Source of the DNA: Methylobacterium sp. DB0501 | Lineage (GTDB): Bacteria > Pseudomonadota > Alphaproteobacteria > Rhizobiales > Beijerinckiaceae | Length of the DNA: 64,000 nucleotides | Assembly: GCF_011043735.1 (NCBI RefSeq) | Contig: NZ_JAAKGV010000006.1 | Location: 227,015-291,014, forward strand | Direction of reading: 5' to 3' | Shown here: positions 49,131 through 57,527 of the stretch, in pieces | How the letters are laid out: each line of letters begins with the position of its first letter | Numbering within the stretch: the stretch's first letter is position 1 | The notes under the pieces: generated by a model | The model's database searches: none | What the model saw: the letters and a program-made list of their open reading frames with translations, nothing else | Told to the model about the DNA's origin: nothing | Position numbers and translations under genes: made by a program

Positions 49131-49448
49131 ATGACCGACAACGACGACGGCCCCGGGGTAGCGGCGCCCGCTGCCATGTCCACCGTTGCGGCGGAAGCGC
49201 CGGCCAGCGCGGTCACCGTCCCGGACAGCCCGGCTGCGGCGACGCCGGCCACCGCCTGCGGCGTCGGCGAGCCGACGACCGCGGTGGCCATCGCGCTGTC
49301 GACGCTCCAGGGCAGCACCGCCGAGAGAATCGACCAGTTGCACCGCGAGATGTTCGCCGGCTCGGCCCTCGGCCACCACACCGAACTCTGGAACCTCGTC
49401 GCCTCGTTCAAGGAGCGCGTGAAGGCGCTCGTCGCGGCAGAGGCCTGA
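49131..49448 (+). CDS. Hypothetical protein, 105 aa
   Basis: ATG 49131 is preceded by AGGAGA. The first ~60 residues are Ala/Pro/Val-rich and probably flexible; the last ~45 are helical (GSTAERIDQLHREMFAGSAL, ELWNLVASFKERVKALVAAE). No recognised domain. Sits between tail-terminator and tail-tube genes. Confidence 0.6.
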   Translation: MTDNDDGPGVAAPAAMSTVAAEAPASAVTVPDSPAAATPATACGVGEPTTAVAIALSTLQGSTAERIDQLHREMFAGSALGHHTELWNLVASFKERVKALVAAEA

Positions 49449-49481
49449 ACCCCCGCCAACCCCACCCCCGAGGAGATCCCC

Positions 49482-50222
49482 TTGTACAGCTTCGGCTCCG
49501 GCGTGCTGATCGGCACGCGCACCGACGTGCCCAACGCCACGCCGGTCAATTTCGGCCTCGTCCAGGAGGTCACCATCGACGAATCCGCGAGCCTCAAGGA
49601 GCTCTACGGCCAGTTCCAGCGCCCGGTCGCCATCGCCCGCGGGACGATCAAGACCACCGGCAAGGCCAAGGTCGCGAGGATCTCCGGGCTCGCCTTCGCC
49701 AGCCTCTATTACGGCGTCACGCCGGTGGCCGGGCAGGTGATGACGGCCTTCGGCGAGGCTGCGACCGTGCCGGCGGCCGCGCCCTACACCGTTACGGTGG
49801 CGAACGGCGCGAGCTTCGTCGGCGACCAGGGCCCGATCTATGCCCTGACCGGGCTGCCCCTGATCCGGGTCGCCTCGGCGCCCGCTGCGGGGCAGTACAG
49901 CCTGGGCGCGGGCGGCGTCTACACCTTCGCCTCGGCCGACTCGGGCAAGCCCCTGCTGCTGAACTACACCTACACGCTCGCCGGCAGCGGCCAGCGCTTC
50001 ACGGTCACCAACCAGCTGCTCGGCACGACGCCGACCTTCGCCGTCCAGCTCTACACCACGTTCCAGGGCCAGTCGGTCAACGTGAACTACGTCAACTGCA
50101 CGGCCTCGAAGCTCGGCTTCGGCACGAAGCTGGAAGACTTCACGATGCCCGAGTTCGATTTCAGCATGTTCGCGGATGCCGCCGGCAACGTCGCGACCTG
50201 GTCGTTCGGGGACGTCGCGTGA
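49482..50222 (+). CDS. Major tail (tube) protein with Ig-like insertion, 246 aa
   Basis: Starts at TTG 49482 after GAGGAGAT. Tube-protein features: GSGVLIGTRTDVPNATPVNF, GLVQEVTIDESASLKELYGQ, TTGKAKVARISGLAFASLYY at the N-terminus, and NCTASKLGFGTKLEDFTMPE, FDFSMFADAAGNVATWSFGD at the C-terminus. Residues ~105-170 (PLIRVASAPAAGQYSLGAGG, VYTFASADSGKPLLLNYTYT) are a beta insertion nearly identical in pattern to that of the head-tail connector. The stop overlaps the next gene (GTGA). Confidence 0.83.
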   Translation: MYSFGSGVLIGTRTDVPNATPVNFGLVQEVTIDESASLKELYGQFQRPVAIARGTIKTTGKAKVARISGLAFASLYYGVTPVAGQVMTAFGEAATVPAAAPYTVTVANGASFVGDQGPIYALTGLPLIRVASAPAAGQYSLGAGGVYTFASADSGKPLLLNYTYTLAGSGQRFTVTNQLLGTTPTFAVQLYTTFQGQSVNVNYVNCTASKLGFGTKLEDFTMPEFDFSMFADAAGNVATWSFGDVA

Positions 50223-50611
50223 CCGGGCCCGCCACGACCGCTCCCCCGCCGCGGACCGTCCGGCTCGGCGCCCGGGAATGGACCATCCGCCCGCTCACCC
50301 TGGCGCAACTGGAGGAACTGGACCCGGTCGTTCAGGGCGGGCCGGGGCTGTCCCCGACGGCCTACGGCGCCGCGGTGATCGCTGCCGGCCTGCGGCGCGA
50401 CCATCCGGACGACGCCGCCCTGGCGGATCGGCGCGAGCTCGAGGCGACCGGCCCCGAGGTCGCCGCGGCCTCCTCGGCCATCCTGCGGCTCGGCGGCTAC
50501 CTGCCGGAGACCCTGCCGGGGGAAGCACGCGCGGCGGAGAGCGCCGCGGCCTCGACTTCGGCTTCATCTACGGACGTCTCGCCACCGGCTGCGGCTACGC
50601 CCCCGGCGTGA
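50219..50611 (+). CDS. Tail assembly chaperone, short form (gpG-like), 130 aa
   Basis: GTG 50219 overlaps the tail-tube stop. The N-terminal domain (RTVRLGAREWTIRPLTLAQL, EELDPVVQGGPGLSPTAYGA) is like TAC proteins. The last ~30 residues of this frame (AASTSASSTDVSPPAAATPP) are low-complexity and lose G/C third-position bias, whereas the -1 frame gains it from about 50,550. The usual gpG/gpGT arrangement by -1 frameshifting is therefore likely. Confidence 0.72.
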   Translation: MTGPATTAPPPRTVRLGAREWTIRPLTLAQLEELDPVVQGGPGLSPTAYGAAVIAAGLRRDHPDDAALADRRELEATGPEVAAASSAILRLGGYLPETLPGEARAAESAAASTSASSTDVSPPAAATPPA

Positions 50612-50811
50612 TCGCCGGGATGACGATCTGGGACGTGGAGCGGATCTTCGCCTACTGGCGCGGCTCACCGCCCACCCACGAGCTCGTGGCCGCCTACCTC
50701 GGCTACAAGCCGCCGCCCGAGCCGGCGGCGGCCGCTCCTTCCGCCGACGATCCCAGCGGCATCGGCTCCATGATCATGCGGTTCCCTGATGGTGCAGTAA
50801 AGGCAGGATAG
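50521..50811 (+). CDS. Tail assembly chaperone, -1 frame extension (gpT-like part)
   Basis: A 96-codon extension in the -1 frame relative to the chaperone. It reads RRGLDFGFIYGRLATGCGYA, GVIAGMTIWDVERIFAYWRG, then a Pro/Ala-rich end. Codons here are almost all G/C-ending, including before the only good internal start (GTG 50608), so the region is probably reached by frameshifting. A G-run (50518-50522) lets the GGG codon re-pair in the -1 frame. If not frameshifted, a 67-aa protein from GTG 50608 (GTGA overlap) is the alternative. It sits just upstream of the tape-measure gene, as expected. Confidence 0.6.
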   Translation, partial: GSTRGGERRGLDFGFIYGRLATGCGYAPGVIAGMTIWDVERIFAYWRGSPPTHELVAAYLGYKPPPEPAAAAPSADDPSGIGSMIMRFPDGAVKAG

Positions 50812-50839
50812 CACCCGGAATGCGAATGGCTTCGTTGCT

Positions 50840-51100
50840 CTACCTGAGGAGTAGCTTCGTCAATACGAGGATTGCTCCTGCCGGACCGACAGAAAAATTG
50901 TGGTCGACATCCACAATCTTGTAGTTGTTACTTCCAAGCGTGATCAAATTACCGGCAGAAAAGCTGCCATATGACTGGGACGCCGGCGGAAAGGTGGCGA
51001 TGATGGTATTTGTTGTGCTGCTTTGAAGCTGAAGAGCATACGACACCATCGCCCATCTCCCGTCATATCCGATTCGCCGGATTGAAGCATCCGGCGACAT
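50840..51100 (-). CDS. Reverse-strand hypothetical protein (moron candidate), 86 aa
   Basis: Lies on the opposite strand between tail chaperone and tape measure. ATG 51100 opens a frame encoding SIRRIGYDGRWAMVSYALQL, NTIIATFPPASQSYGSFSAG and NYKIVDVDHNFSVGPAGAIL, a compact beta-rich protein. Local GC content is lower than that of the neighbours. The frame stays open upstream (a hydrophobic LILFLGSIRIAVELVSG segment), so a longer secreted form is possible. No family recognised. Position and composition fit a lysogenic-conversion moron. Confidence 0.5.
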   Translation of the reverse strand: MSPDASIRRIGYDGRWAMVSYALQLQSSTTNTIIATFPPASQSYGSFSAGNLITLGSNNYKIVDVDHNFSVGPAGAILVLTKLLLR

Positions 51101-51163
51101 ATCTGACCCAGAAACAAGTTCGACTGCAATTCGGATCGAGCCCAGGAAAAGAATTAGAGACAA

Positions 51164-54100
51164 ATGTCTGATGACATCCAGGCTCGCTTCGGCGGCGATG
51201 CCTCCGGCATCCGTGCGGCGGCTCAAGCTGCCAAGGCCGCCATCCAGGATCAGGCGGCAGCGGCCCAGGCCGCCAACCTCGCCACGGGGCAGGCATTGCG
51301 CAACCTCGGCGCCGAGATGCGCGCCAATCGCGAGGCGATGCAGGCGCAGGTCGCGGCTGCCCAGCAGACCGCCGCGGCAACGGCCCGCATCGCCGCCGCG
51401 ACCCGCGAGGCGAGCGACTGGCAAACCGACCTCAAAGCCGCGCTCGAGCGGACGACGCTCGGCTATCTCACGGTCAAGGTGGCGGCGCTCGACGCCTACG
51501 CGGCGCAATCGCTCTACGCCAGCGCCAGCGCAACCATCACCGACCCGTTCCGGAACTACCGCGAGGTCGCGAACACCGCAGCGACGGTGACCGCGGCGGT
51601 GCGCGACTACTACACGTCGGTCGCCTACGCAGAGCATGGCGGACGGCTGTTCGCCCAGGCCAACGAGGGGGTGCGCGCCTCGATCGGCCGGACGATCCTC
51701 GACGTCGAGCAATTCGTCGACCGGATGCGGGCTTCCTCGGCGGAGATGGTCCGCAGTCAGGTCGTGGCCATCTCGGCGGCCGAGGGGCTGGAGCGATTCC
51801 GAACCGCGCTCGGTATCACCGATTCCGGCGCGAAGGACGTCCTCCTCCGCTTCACCGGCGAGTTGCAGACGATCCCGGGTCTGAGCCGCGAGGCCGCGGC
51901 CGGCATCGAGGTCATGCTGGCGACGGTGCCGAACTACTCGGTCGACACCAACGCCATCCTGGTCAACCTCCTCCAGACCATCTCGAAGACGGGAGACGAG
52001 GCCGTCGCCAACGCGCAGAAGATCGGCGCGGCGTTCAAGGACCAGCAGAACGGCGGCCGGATCCTCGGCGACCTGACGGCCGACCTGCGCAACCTCGAGG
52101 ACATCCAGGTGCTCGCGCGCCGGATCGCGGCCTCGCTGACGCCGCAGCAGGCGGTCTCCTACTTCGACACGATCGAGGGCCGCCTGAGGAAGCAGGCCGA
52201 GCAGCAGGCGTTCATCGCGGAGGAGAACGACAAGGCGATCCGCCGGTATCCCCTGATCGGCAACGCGCTGGCCGACATCAACGAGCGTCTCTACGGGGCG
52301 CAGGCCACGCAGCGCAGCCTCAACGAGGAGATCCGGGTCGCGACCCTGGAATTGCAGAACCAGCGGCGCGAACGCGAGGGGATCGTGGCCGCGCAACAGC
52401 GCGAGGCCGACTTCCAGAAGGCGCTCAACGCCGAGGCCTCGCAGACCGGCCGGCTTCAGCAGTCGGAGGCCGCTTCGGCGGTCTTGCGGGGCCGGCTGAA
52501 CAACACCGGGGCCGCGAGCCGGATGACCCCGGCCGAACGCGACCTGATGATCCGCACCGTCTACGGCGAGGCCGGCGGCGAGCGCGCCGAGGGGCAGGAA
52601 GCCGTCGCGAACGTCATCCGCAACCGGATTCTCAGCGGGCGCTACGGCGGCAACTACCAGGACGTCGTCACGGCGCCGCGCCAGTTCTCGGTCTGGAACC
52701 CCGGCGACCCGGCCGGAGCCCGCGCCCGGGCCTTGAGCCCGGACAGCGACGAGTACCGGCGCACCGGCGAGATCGTCGACAAGGTCTACCTGTCCGAGGC
52801 GGCCGACCCGACCAGGGGCGCGACGAACTACTACAATCCGAGGGCCGCCGACCCGGCCTGGGGCAGGACGCTCGGGAACGTCACCGACATCGGCAACCAC
52901 CGGTTCGGCAACACGCCCGAGAGCCCGCCGGTCGGGGACGCCGCGCAGCAGGACGCGATCCGGCAGCGCCTCGAGGAACAGGCCGACATCCGCCGGCGGA
53001 TCGCCGACGAGCAGCGCGGCGGCACCCGGGCCGACGTCGAGTCGCTGACGATCGCGCAGGAAGCGGTGGGTGCCGCGCGCAACCAGGTCGAGGAGGCGCG
53101 GCGCCTCGTCGAGGCGCGCAAGGACGACGAGCGGGCGGCGCAGGGGGGCACGCCGGCCGCACGCCTCGCCGCCGCCCGCGCCGTCGCCGAAGCCGAGCAG
53201 GCCCTGCGGGACCGGCAGCGCGCGCAGGAGCAGAGCGAGATCGACCTGCGCATCGCCGGCATGGAGACATCGAGCGCCGAGCGCGTCCGCATCGTCAACG
53301 ACGAGGTCACGAAGCAGCAGGCCGCCTATGCCCGCGGCTCGGCCGAGTGGAACCGGCTCGAGTTGCAGAAAACCAACAGCCTCCGGGCGCAGGAGAAGGC
53401 CGCGGCCCAGGAGGCCGAGACCCTGCTGCGGGCACGCACCGCGCTCAAGACGGTCGGATCGGACAACAGCGACCCGGACACCGCCAAGGCCCGGATCGCG
53501 ATGCTCGACCAGCTGCTCGCCAAGGAAGAGGCGGGCTCGCTCAAGTCCATCCAGCTGGCGCGGGAGAAGGCCGAGATCGAGACGGAGATGGAGCGCGCCT
53601 CGGCCGCCGAGAAGGCAGCGGCGGAGGACACCGCCTACCAGAACGCCCGCCGCGTCCTCGAGGACCGGATCAAGGACATCCGCGCCGAGGCCGGCGAGCG
53701 CCAGATCTCGTTCGAGGAGAGGCGGGCGCAGACGCTGACGGTGCTGGCAGAGATCGAGACGCTCGAGCGCGGTCACCAGGAACGGCTGACGGCGATCTGG
53801 GGCGACGGCACCAGCCAGTACCGTCAGGCCAGGGCCCAGCTGCTGCAGATCGACGGGCAGTCCGCGGCCCGCCGCGCCCAGGCCGAGCGTGAGGTCAACA
53901 AGGCGGTCTACCAGGACACCCGTCGCTCCTACGAGCAGATCGGCGCGACGCTGACCAGCAACACCTTCGCGGTGCTGCAGGGCCAGCAGACCGTCGCCCA
54001 GGCCGCGCGCGCCACCGCGATGTCGATCGTCCAGAGCTACGTGCAGGCCAAGGTCCGGCTCGTCGCCGACTGGCTCGCCGGCGTCACCACCCACCAGGCC

Positions 54101-54640
54101 GGCGAGGCCGCCAAGACTGCCGCCACGGTCGCTGGCGTGACCACCCGCACGGGCGCCGAGGAGGCCGGGGCGGCGACATCGCTCGCCACGCAGGGAGCCG
54201 CGATGGTCAAGTCGATCATGGCTTCGGCCGCTGAGACCTTCGCGGGCATCTTCGGCTTCCTGTCGCCGCTGATGGGCCCGGCCGCTGCTGGCCCGGCGCT
54301 GGCCGGACAGGCCACTGTCGCGGCGGCTGCGGCGGCGATCCCGTCCTTCGCCGTCGGCGCCTGGTCGCTGCCCGGCGACACGTTGGCAAACGTCCACCGC
54401 GGCGAGATGATCGTGCCGGCTGCCGCCACGCCCTGGGCACAGAGCCTGATGGCCCAGGCCGCCAGCGGCAAGGCCGGCGGCCCCCCGGCCGGCACCGGCG
54501 ACGTGCACTTCCACGTCTCGGCCGTCGACGCGGCCGGGGTGAAGTCATTCTTTCGCACCCATGCCCGCCACATCATGGAGGCGATCAACGACGGCGTGCG
54601 CACCGGTTCCCACCTCGGCCTGTCCAAGCTGCGCAGCTGA
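51164..54640 (+). CDS. Tape-measure protein with embedded SleB-type cell-wall hydrolase, 1158 aa
   Basis: Determines tail length and travels down the tail at ejection. The N-terminus is Ala-rich helix/coiled coil (GIRAAAQAAKAAIQDQAAAA), followed by long helical regions. Residues ~453-580 form a Hydrolase_2/SleB domain (DLMIRTVYGEAGGERAEGQE, AVANVIRNRILSGRYGGNYQ, DVVTAPRQFSVWNPGD) that would cut peptidoglycan. Coiled coil continues to ~950. The C-terminus has LASQGAAMVKSIMASAAETF-type and PSFAVGAWSLPGDTLANVHR GEM segments typical of lambda-like tape measures. ATG 51164 is used. Confidence 0.87.
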   Translation: MSDDIQARFGGDASGIRAAAQAAKAAIQDQAAAAQAANLATGQALRNLGAEMRANREAMQAQVAAAQQTAAATARIAAATREASDWQTDLKAALERTTLGYLTVKVAALDAYAAQSLYASASATITDPFRNYREVANTAATVTAAVRDYYTSVAYAEHGGRLFAQANEGVRASIGRTILDVEQFVDRMRASSAEMVRSQVVAISAAEGLERFRTALGITDSGAKDVLLRFTGELQTIPGLSREAAAGIEVMLATVPNYSVDTNAILVNLLQTISKTGDEAVANAQKIGAAFKDQQNGGRILGDLTADLRNLEDIQVLARRIAASLTPQQAVSYFDTIEGRLRKQAEQQAFIAEENDKAIRRYPLIGNALADINERLYGAQATQRSLNEEIRVATLELQNQRREREGIVAAQQREADFQKALNAEASQTGRLQQSEAASAVLRGRLNNTGAASRMTPAERDLMIRTVYGEAGGERAEGQEAVANVIRNRILSGRYGGNYQDVVTAPRQFSVWNPGDPAGARARALSPDSDEYRRTGEIVDKVYLSEAADPTRGATNYYNPRAADPAWGRTLGNVTDIGNHRFGNTPESPPVGDAAQQDAIRQRLEEQADIRRRIADEQRGGTRADVESLTIAQEAVGAARNQVEEARRLVEARKDDERAAQGGTPAARLAAARAVAEAEQALRDRQRAQEQSEIDLRIAGMETSSAERVRIVNDEVTKQQAAYARGSAEWNRLELQKTNSLRAQEKAAAQEAETLLRARTALKTVGSDNSDPDTAKARIAMLDQLLAKEEAGSLKSIQLAREKAEIETEMERASAAEKAAAEDTAYQNARRVLEDRIKDIRAEAGERQISFEERRAQTLTVLAEIETLERGHQERLTAIWGDGTSQYRQARAQLLQIDGQSAARRAQAEREVNKAVYQDTRRSYEQIGATLTSNTFAVLQGQQTVAQAARATAMSIVQSYVQAKVRLVADWLAGVTTHQAGEAAKTAATVAGVTTRTGAEEAGAATSLATQGAAMVKSIMASAAETFAGIFGFLSPLMGPAAAGPALAGQATVAAAAAAIPSFAVGAWSLPGDTLANVHRGEMIVPAAATPWAQSLMAQAASGKAGGPPAGTGDVHFHVSAVDAAGVKSFFRTHARHIMEAINDGVRTGSHLGLSKLRS

Positions 54641-56904
54641 TGGCGACGTTTCTCGGGGTGAACCTGCTGCCGGCCTCCGGCGAGTGGGTCTACGACACCG
54701 TGCCCCACCGCGGCCTGCATGCCGGGGAGGGCGCCTTCGTCGCGCTCAACCTCAACGCGGCCCCGGGCGGCACGAAGACCGACTACAGCGTCTCGCTCGA
54801 CCAGCTGCAGGCGCAGTACCCGGCTTGCCGGACGGTCAACCTGATCGTGGCGTGGTTCGGCTCCTCTACCGACGTCGCGCAGGCCAGGGTCTATCCCTCG
54901 ACCACCTTCATCGGCGGCCAGTTCCAGGCGCTCGTCTCCGGCAGCTGGCAGGCCGACCCGTGGCGCTGCTCGGGGCTGACGCAGGCCTCGCCCGGGCTGA
55001 TCCCGATCTCGGCCAGCGGCGGCACCGCCACCTATGGCGGCACGCCCTCCGACCAGGCGGTGGTGCGCTGCATCCGCGACCTCAAGGCCCGCGGCCTGCG
55101 CGTCGTGTTCTACCCGTTCCTGCTGATGGACTGCGCCGGCTATCCGTGGCGGGGCCGTATCGGTTGGACCGGGAGCGACAAATCGGCCGCGGCGGCGAGC
55201 GCCGTGGCGGCGTTCCTCGGCTCCGCCGCGCCGTCGCAGTTCACGCGCGACACCACCAACCTCACGGTCGCCTACGCCGGCTCGCCTACGGACTTCACCT
55301 TCCGGCGCATGATCCTGCACTACGCCCACCTCTGCGTGGTGGCGGGCGGCGTCGACCTGTTCCTCGTCGGCTCGGAGCTGCGAAGCCTCGAGGCGATCCG
55401 CGGCCCCGCCTGGACCAAGACCGGGACAGTGGGATCGGACGGGCGTGCGACCTGGGACTATCCGTTCGTCGCCAGTCTGATGCAACTCGCCGCCGACGTG
55501 CGCGGGATCTTCGACGGCGCCGGGCTCTCCCGGGACGCATCTGCAATGAAGAACCTGATCTCCTACGCGGCCGACTGGTCGGTGTGGACCGGGTACCAGC
55601 ACCCGGGCGAGGCCGGTCAGTGGCCCCATCTCGACCAGCTCTACGCCTCGGCTGCCATCGACCTCGTGGCGATCGACAACTACCTGCCTCTCTCCGACTG
55701 GACCACTGGCACCGGCGGCCTCGACGCGGCCAACTGGAGCGCCCCGGCGCCGACCACTTGGCCGCCCACAGCCGCCACCATGAACGGGCTCGGCCTGTCC
55801 GGATCGCCGATGCTGGGCTCGCTCGCCTACCTGAAGGCCAACATCGAGGGCGGCGAGAAATACGGCTGGTTCTACGCCGATTCGACCAATCTCGGCCCTG
55901 GCCTCGACCCGCTCGGCTCGGGGCTCACCGTCTCGCGCCCGAACGGCGACCGCGCCACCCAGACCCGGACGCCCTACGCCGCCGGCCAGCAGCTTCTCGC
56001 GCCCAAGATGCTGAGGTGGTGGTGGAACAACCCGCACCCGGCCGTCTACGACACCGGCGACGGCCAGGGCTGGGTGCCGCGCGGCGCGCCTTCGAAGTGG
56101 GTGCCGCAGTCGAAATCGGTCACCTTCACCGAGTACGGCTTCCCGACCTGCGACCGCTGCACCAACCAGCCCAACGTCTTCTACGACCCGAAATCCACCG
56201 AGAGCTTCACCCCGTACTGGTCGGCCTGGGATCCGGCGGAGGGCGGCCGTGTCGCGCCGCGCCGCAACGACACCCTGGCGGCGCTCGGGCTGCAGGCGGT
56301 CTACGAGTACTGGGTGGTCGACGGGAAGAACGCCGCCTCTCCGGCCGGCCTGAAGATGATCGAGCCGACCTTCATGGCGGCCTGGAACTGGGACGCCCGC
56401 CCGTTTCCGACCTTCCCGCTCCTCGGTTCGGTCTGGGGCGACGCGGCGAACTGGCGGGTCGGCAACTGGCTCGGCGGCAAGGGGCCGGCCCTGCCGCCGC
56501 CGGCCGCCGACGCTCCGCCCGCGCCGGGTGGGCCGTATCCGAGCTTCCCGACACTCGCGGGCCGGGGCTGGTCGACCCGCTACCGGCCGGCCTTCGTCAC
56601 AGCCATGGCGGGCCACGTCTCGGGCCGCGAGAGCCGCGCCACCCGCCGCAGCCAGCCCACCTGGGAGATCGAGATGACCTTTGACGTGCTGCGCATGGAT
56701 GTCATCGCCGACCTCCAGGCGCTGGTTGGCTTCTTCGGCCGGATGCGCGGACGCGCGACGCCGTTCACGGTGCCGGTGCCGACCTATCTCGGCCTGGGCT
56801 CGTCGCTCCTCTGCCGTTTCGCCGAGGACGCCATCGCGCCCGAGCAGTTCATGACGCGGCTGTGGGAGCTGCGCTCGCTCAAGCTCGTCAGCGTGCCGGC
56901 CTGA
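54640..56904 (+). CDS. GTA-like TIM-barrel tail protein with DUF2460-like C-terminus, 754 aa
   Basis: Starts at an ATG sharing its A with the tape-measure stop. The N-terminal ~600 residues resemble the GTA_TIM glycosidase-like barrel: TVNLIVAWFGSSTDVAQARV, RCIRDLKARGLRVVFYPFLL, DLFLVGSELRSLEAIRGPAW, DLVAIDNYLPLSDWTTGTGG and VTFTEYGFPTCDRCTNQPNV. Conserved acidic residues (GSE, TEYG) suggest glycan binding or cleavage. The last ~130 residues (SGRESRATRRSQPTWEIEMT, RFAEDAIAPEQFMTRLWELR) look like a tail-tip DUF2460-type domain. A role at the tail tip in crossing the outer layers is inferred. Confidence 0.8.
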   Translation: MATFLGVNLLPASGEWVYDTVPHRGLHAGEGAFVALNLNAAPGGTKTDYSVSLDQLQAQYPACRTVNLIVAWFGSSTDVAQARVYPSTTFIGGQFQALVSGSWQADPWRCSGLTQASPGLIPISASGGTATYGGTPSDQAVVRCIRDLKARGLRVVFYPFLLMDCAGYPWRGRIGWTGSDKSAAAASAVAAFLGSAAPSQFTRDTTNLTVAYAGSPTDFTFRRMILHYAHLCVVAGGVDLFLVGSELRSLEAIRGPAWTKTGTVGSDGRATWDYPFVASLMQLAADVRGIFDGAGLSRDASAMKNLISYAADWSVWTGYQHPGEAGQWPHLDQLYASAAIDLVAIDNYLPLSDWTTGTGGLDAANWSAPAPTTWPPTAATMNGLGLSGSPMLGSLAYLKANIEGGEKYGWFYADSTNLGPGLDPLGSGLTVSRPNGDRATQTRTPYAAGQQLLAPKMLRWWWNNPHPAVYDTGDGQGWVPRGAPSKWVPQSKSVTFTEYGFPTCDRCTNQPNVFYDPKSTESFTPYWSAWDPAEGGRVAPRRNDTLAALGLQAVYEYWVVDGKNAASPAGLKMIEPTFMAAWNWDARPFPTFPLLGSVWGDAANWRVGNWLGGKGPALPPPAADAPPAPGGPYPSFPTLAGRGWSTRYRPAFVTAMAGHVSGRESRATRRSQPTWEIEMTFDVLRMDVIADLQALVGFFGRMRGRATPFTVPVPTYLGLGSSLLCRFAEDAIAPEQFMTRLWELRSLKLVSVPA

Positions 56905-57527
56905 TGTCCGGTGCCGGCCTGATGCCCGCGACCTTCCCGAGCCTGCCGGGCGCTGCCTGGCCCGTCACCAAGCGCCCGATCACAGCGACCCGGGTGGAGG
57001 CGCACGCTTCGGGGCGCGAGGTGCGCAGTCCGCTCTACCCGGCTGCGCTCTACGAGTTCAGCCTGCCGATCGAGGGCCTGACGCCGGACGGCTCGTTCCC
57101 CGGCCTCGGCACGGCGAGCCTGCAGGCGCTGCTCGGCCTCTACGTCCAGTGCCGCGGGACCTGGGGGACGTTCCTGTTCACCGACCCGACCGACGGCGCC
57201 GTCACCAACCAGGCCCTCGCTGCTGGCGATGGCGCGACGACCGTCTTCCCGTTCGTGCGCACCCTGGGCGGGCTCACCGAGACGGTGGGATGGGTGACGG
57301 CGGTGAGCCGGGTGACCGTGGCGGGTGTCACGCAGGCGGGCGGCTGGAACCTGACCGCCCCGAACCTCCTCACCTTCGCAACGGCGCCCGCCGCCGGCGC
57401 CGTGATTGCTGCCGACTTCGCCTACGCCTTCCTCTGCCGCTTCATGGATGAAGGCGTGGATTTCGAGCACCTGATGCAGGGCCTGTGGGCGGTGAAGAGC
57501 CTGCGCTTCCGGAGCACAACGGCGTGA
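56904..57527 (+). CDS. DUF2460 tail protein, 207 aa
   Basis: ATG 56904 shares its A with the preceding stop; ATG 56922 (MPATFPS) is an alternative. DUF2460/TIGR02217-type marks: ATFPSLPGAAWPVTKRPITA, RVEAHASGREVRSPLYPAAL, YEFSLPIEGL, LYVQCRGTWGTFLFTDPTDG and a C-terminal FLCRFMDEGVDFEHLMQGLW. Corresponds in position to the GTA distal-tail/hub gene (gp12-like). The stop overlaps the next GTG (GTGA). Confidence 0.85.
   Translation: MSGAGLMPATFPSLPGAAWPVTKRPITATRVEAHASGREVRSPLYPAALYEFSLPIEGLTPDGSFPGLGTASLQALLGLYVQCRGTWGTFLFTDPTDGAVTNQALAAGDGATTVFPFVRTLGGLTETVGWVTAVSRVTVAGVTQAGGWNLTAPNLLTFATAPAAGAVIAADFAYAFLCRFMDEGVDFEHLMQGLWAVKSLRFRSTTA

Noticed and set aside
50840..54514. Very long minus-strand open frame (over 1200 codons) opposite the tape measure
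   Set aside because: Antisense shadow of a GC-rich gene: the plus-strand protein has clear domains and G/C third positions. Only the last ~86 codons, outside the tape-measure gene, look like a separate gene.
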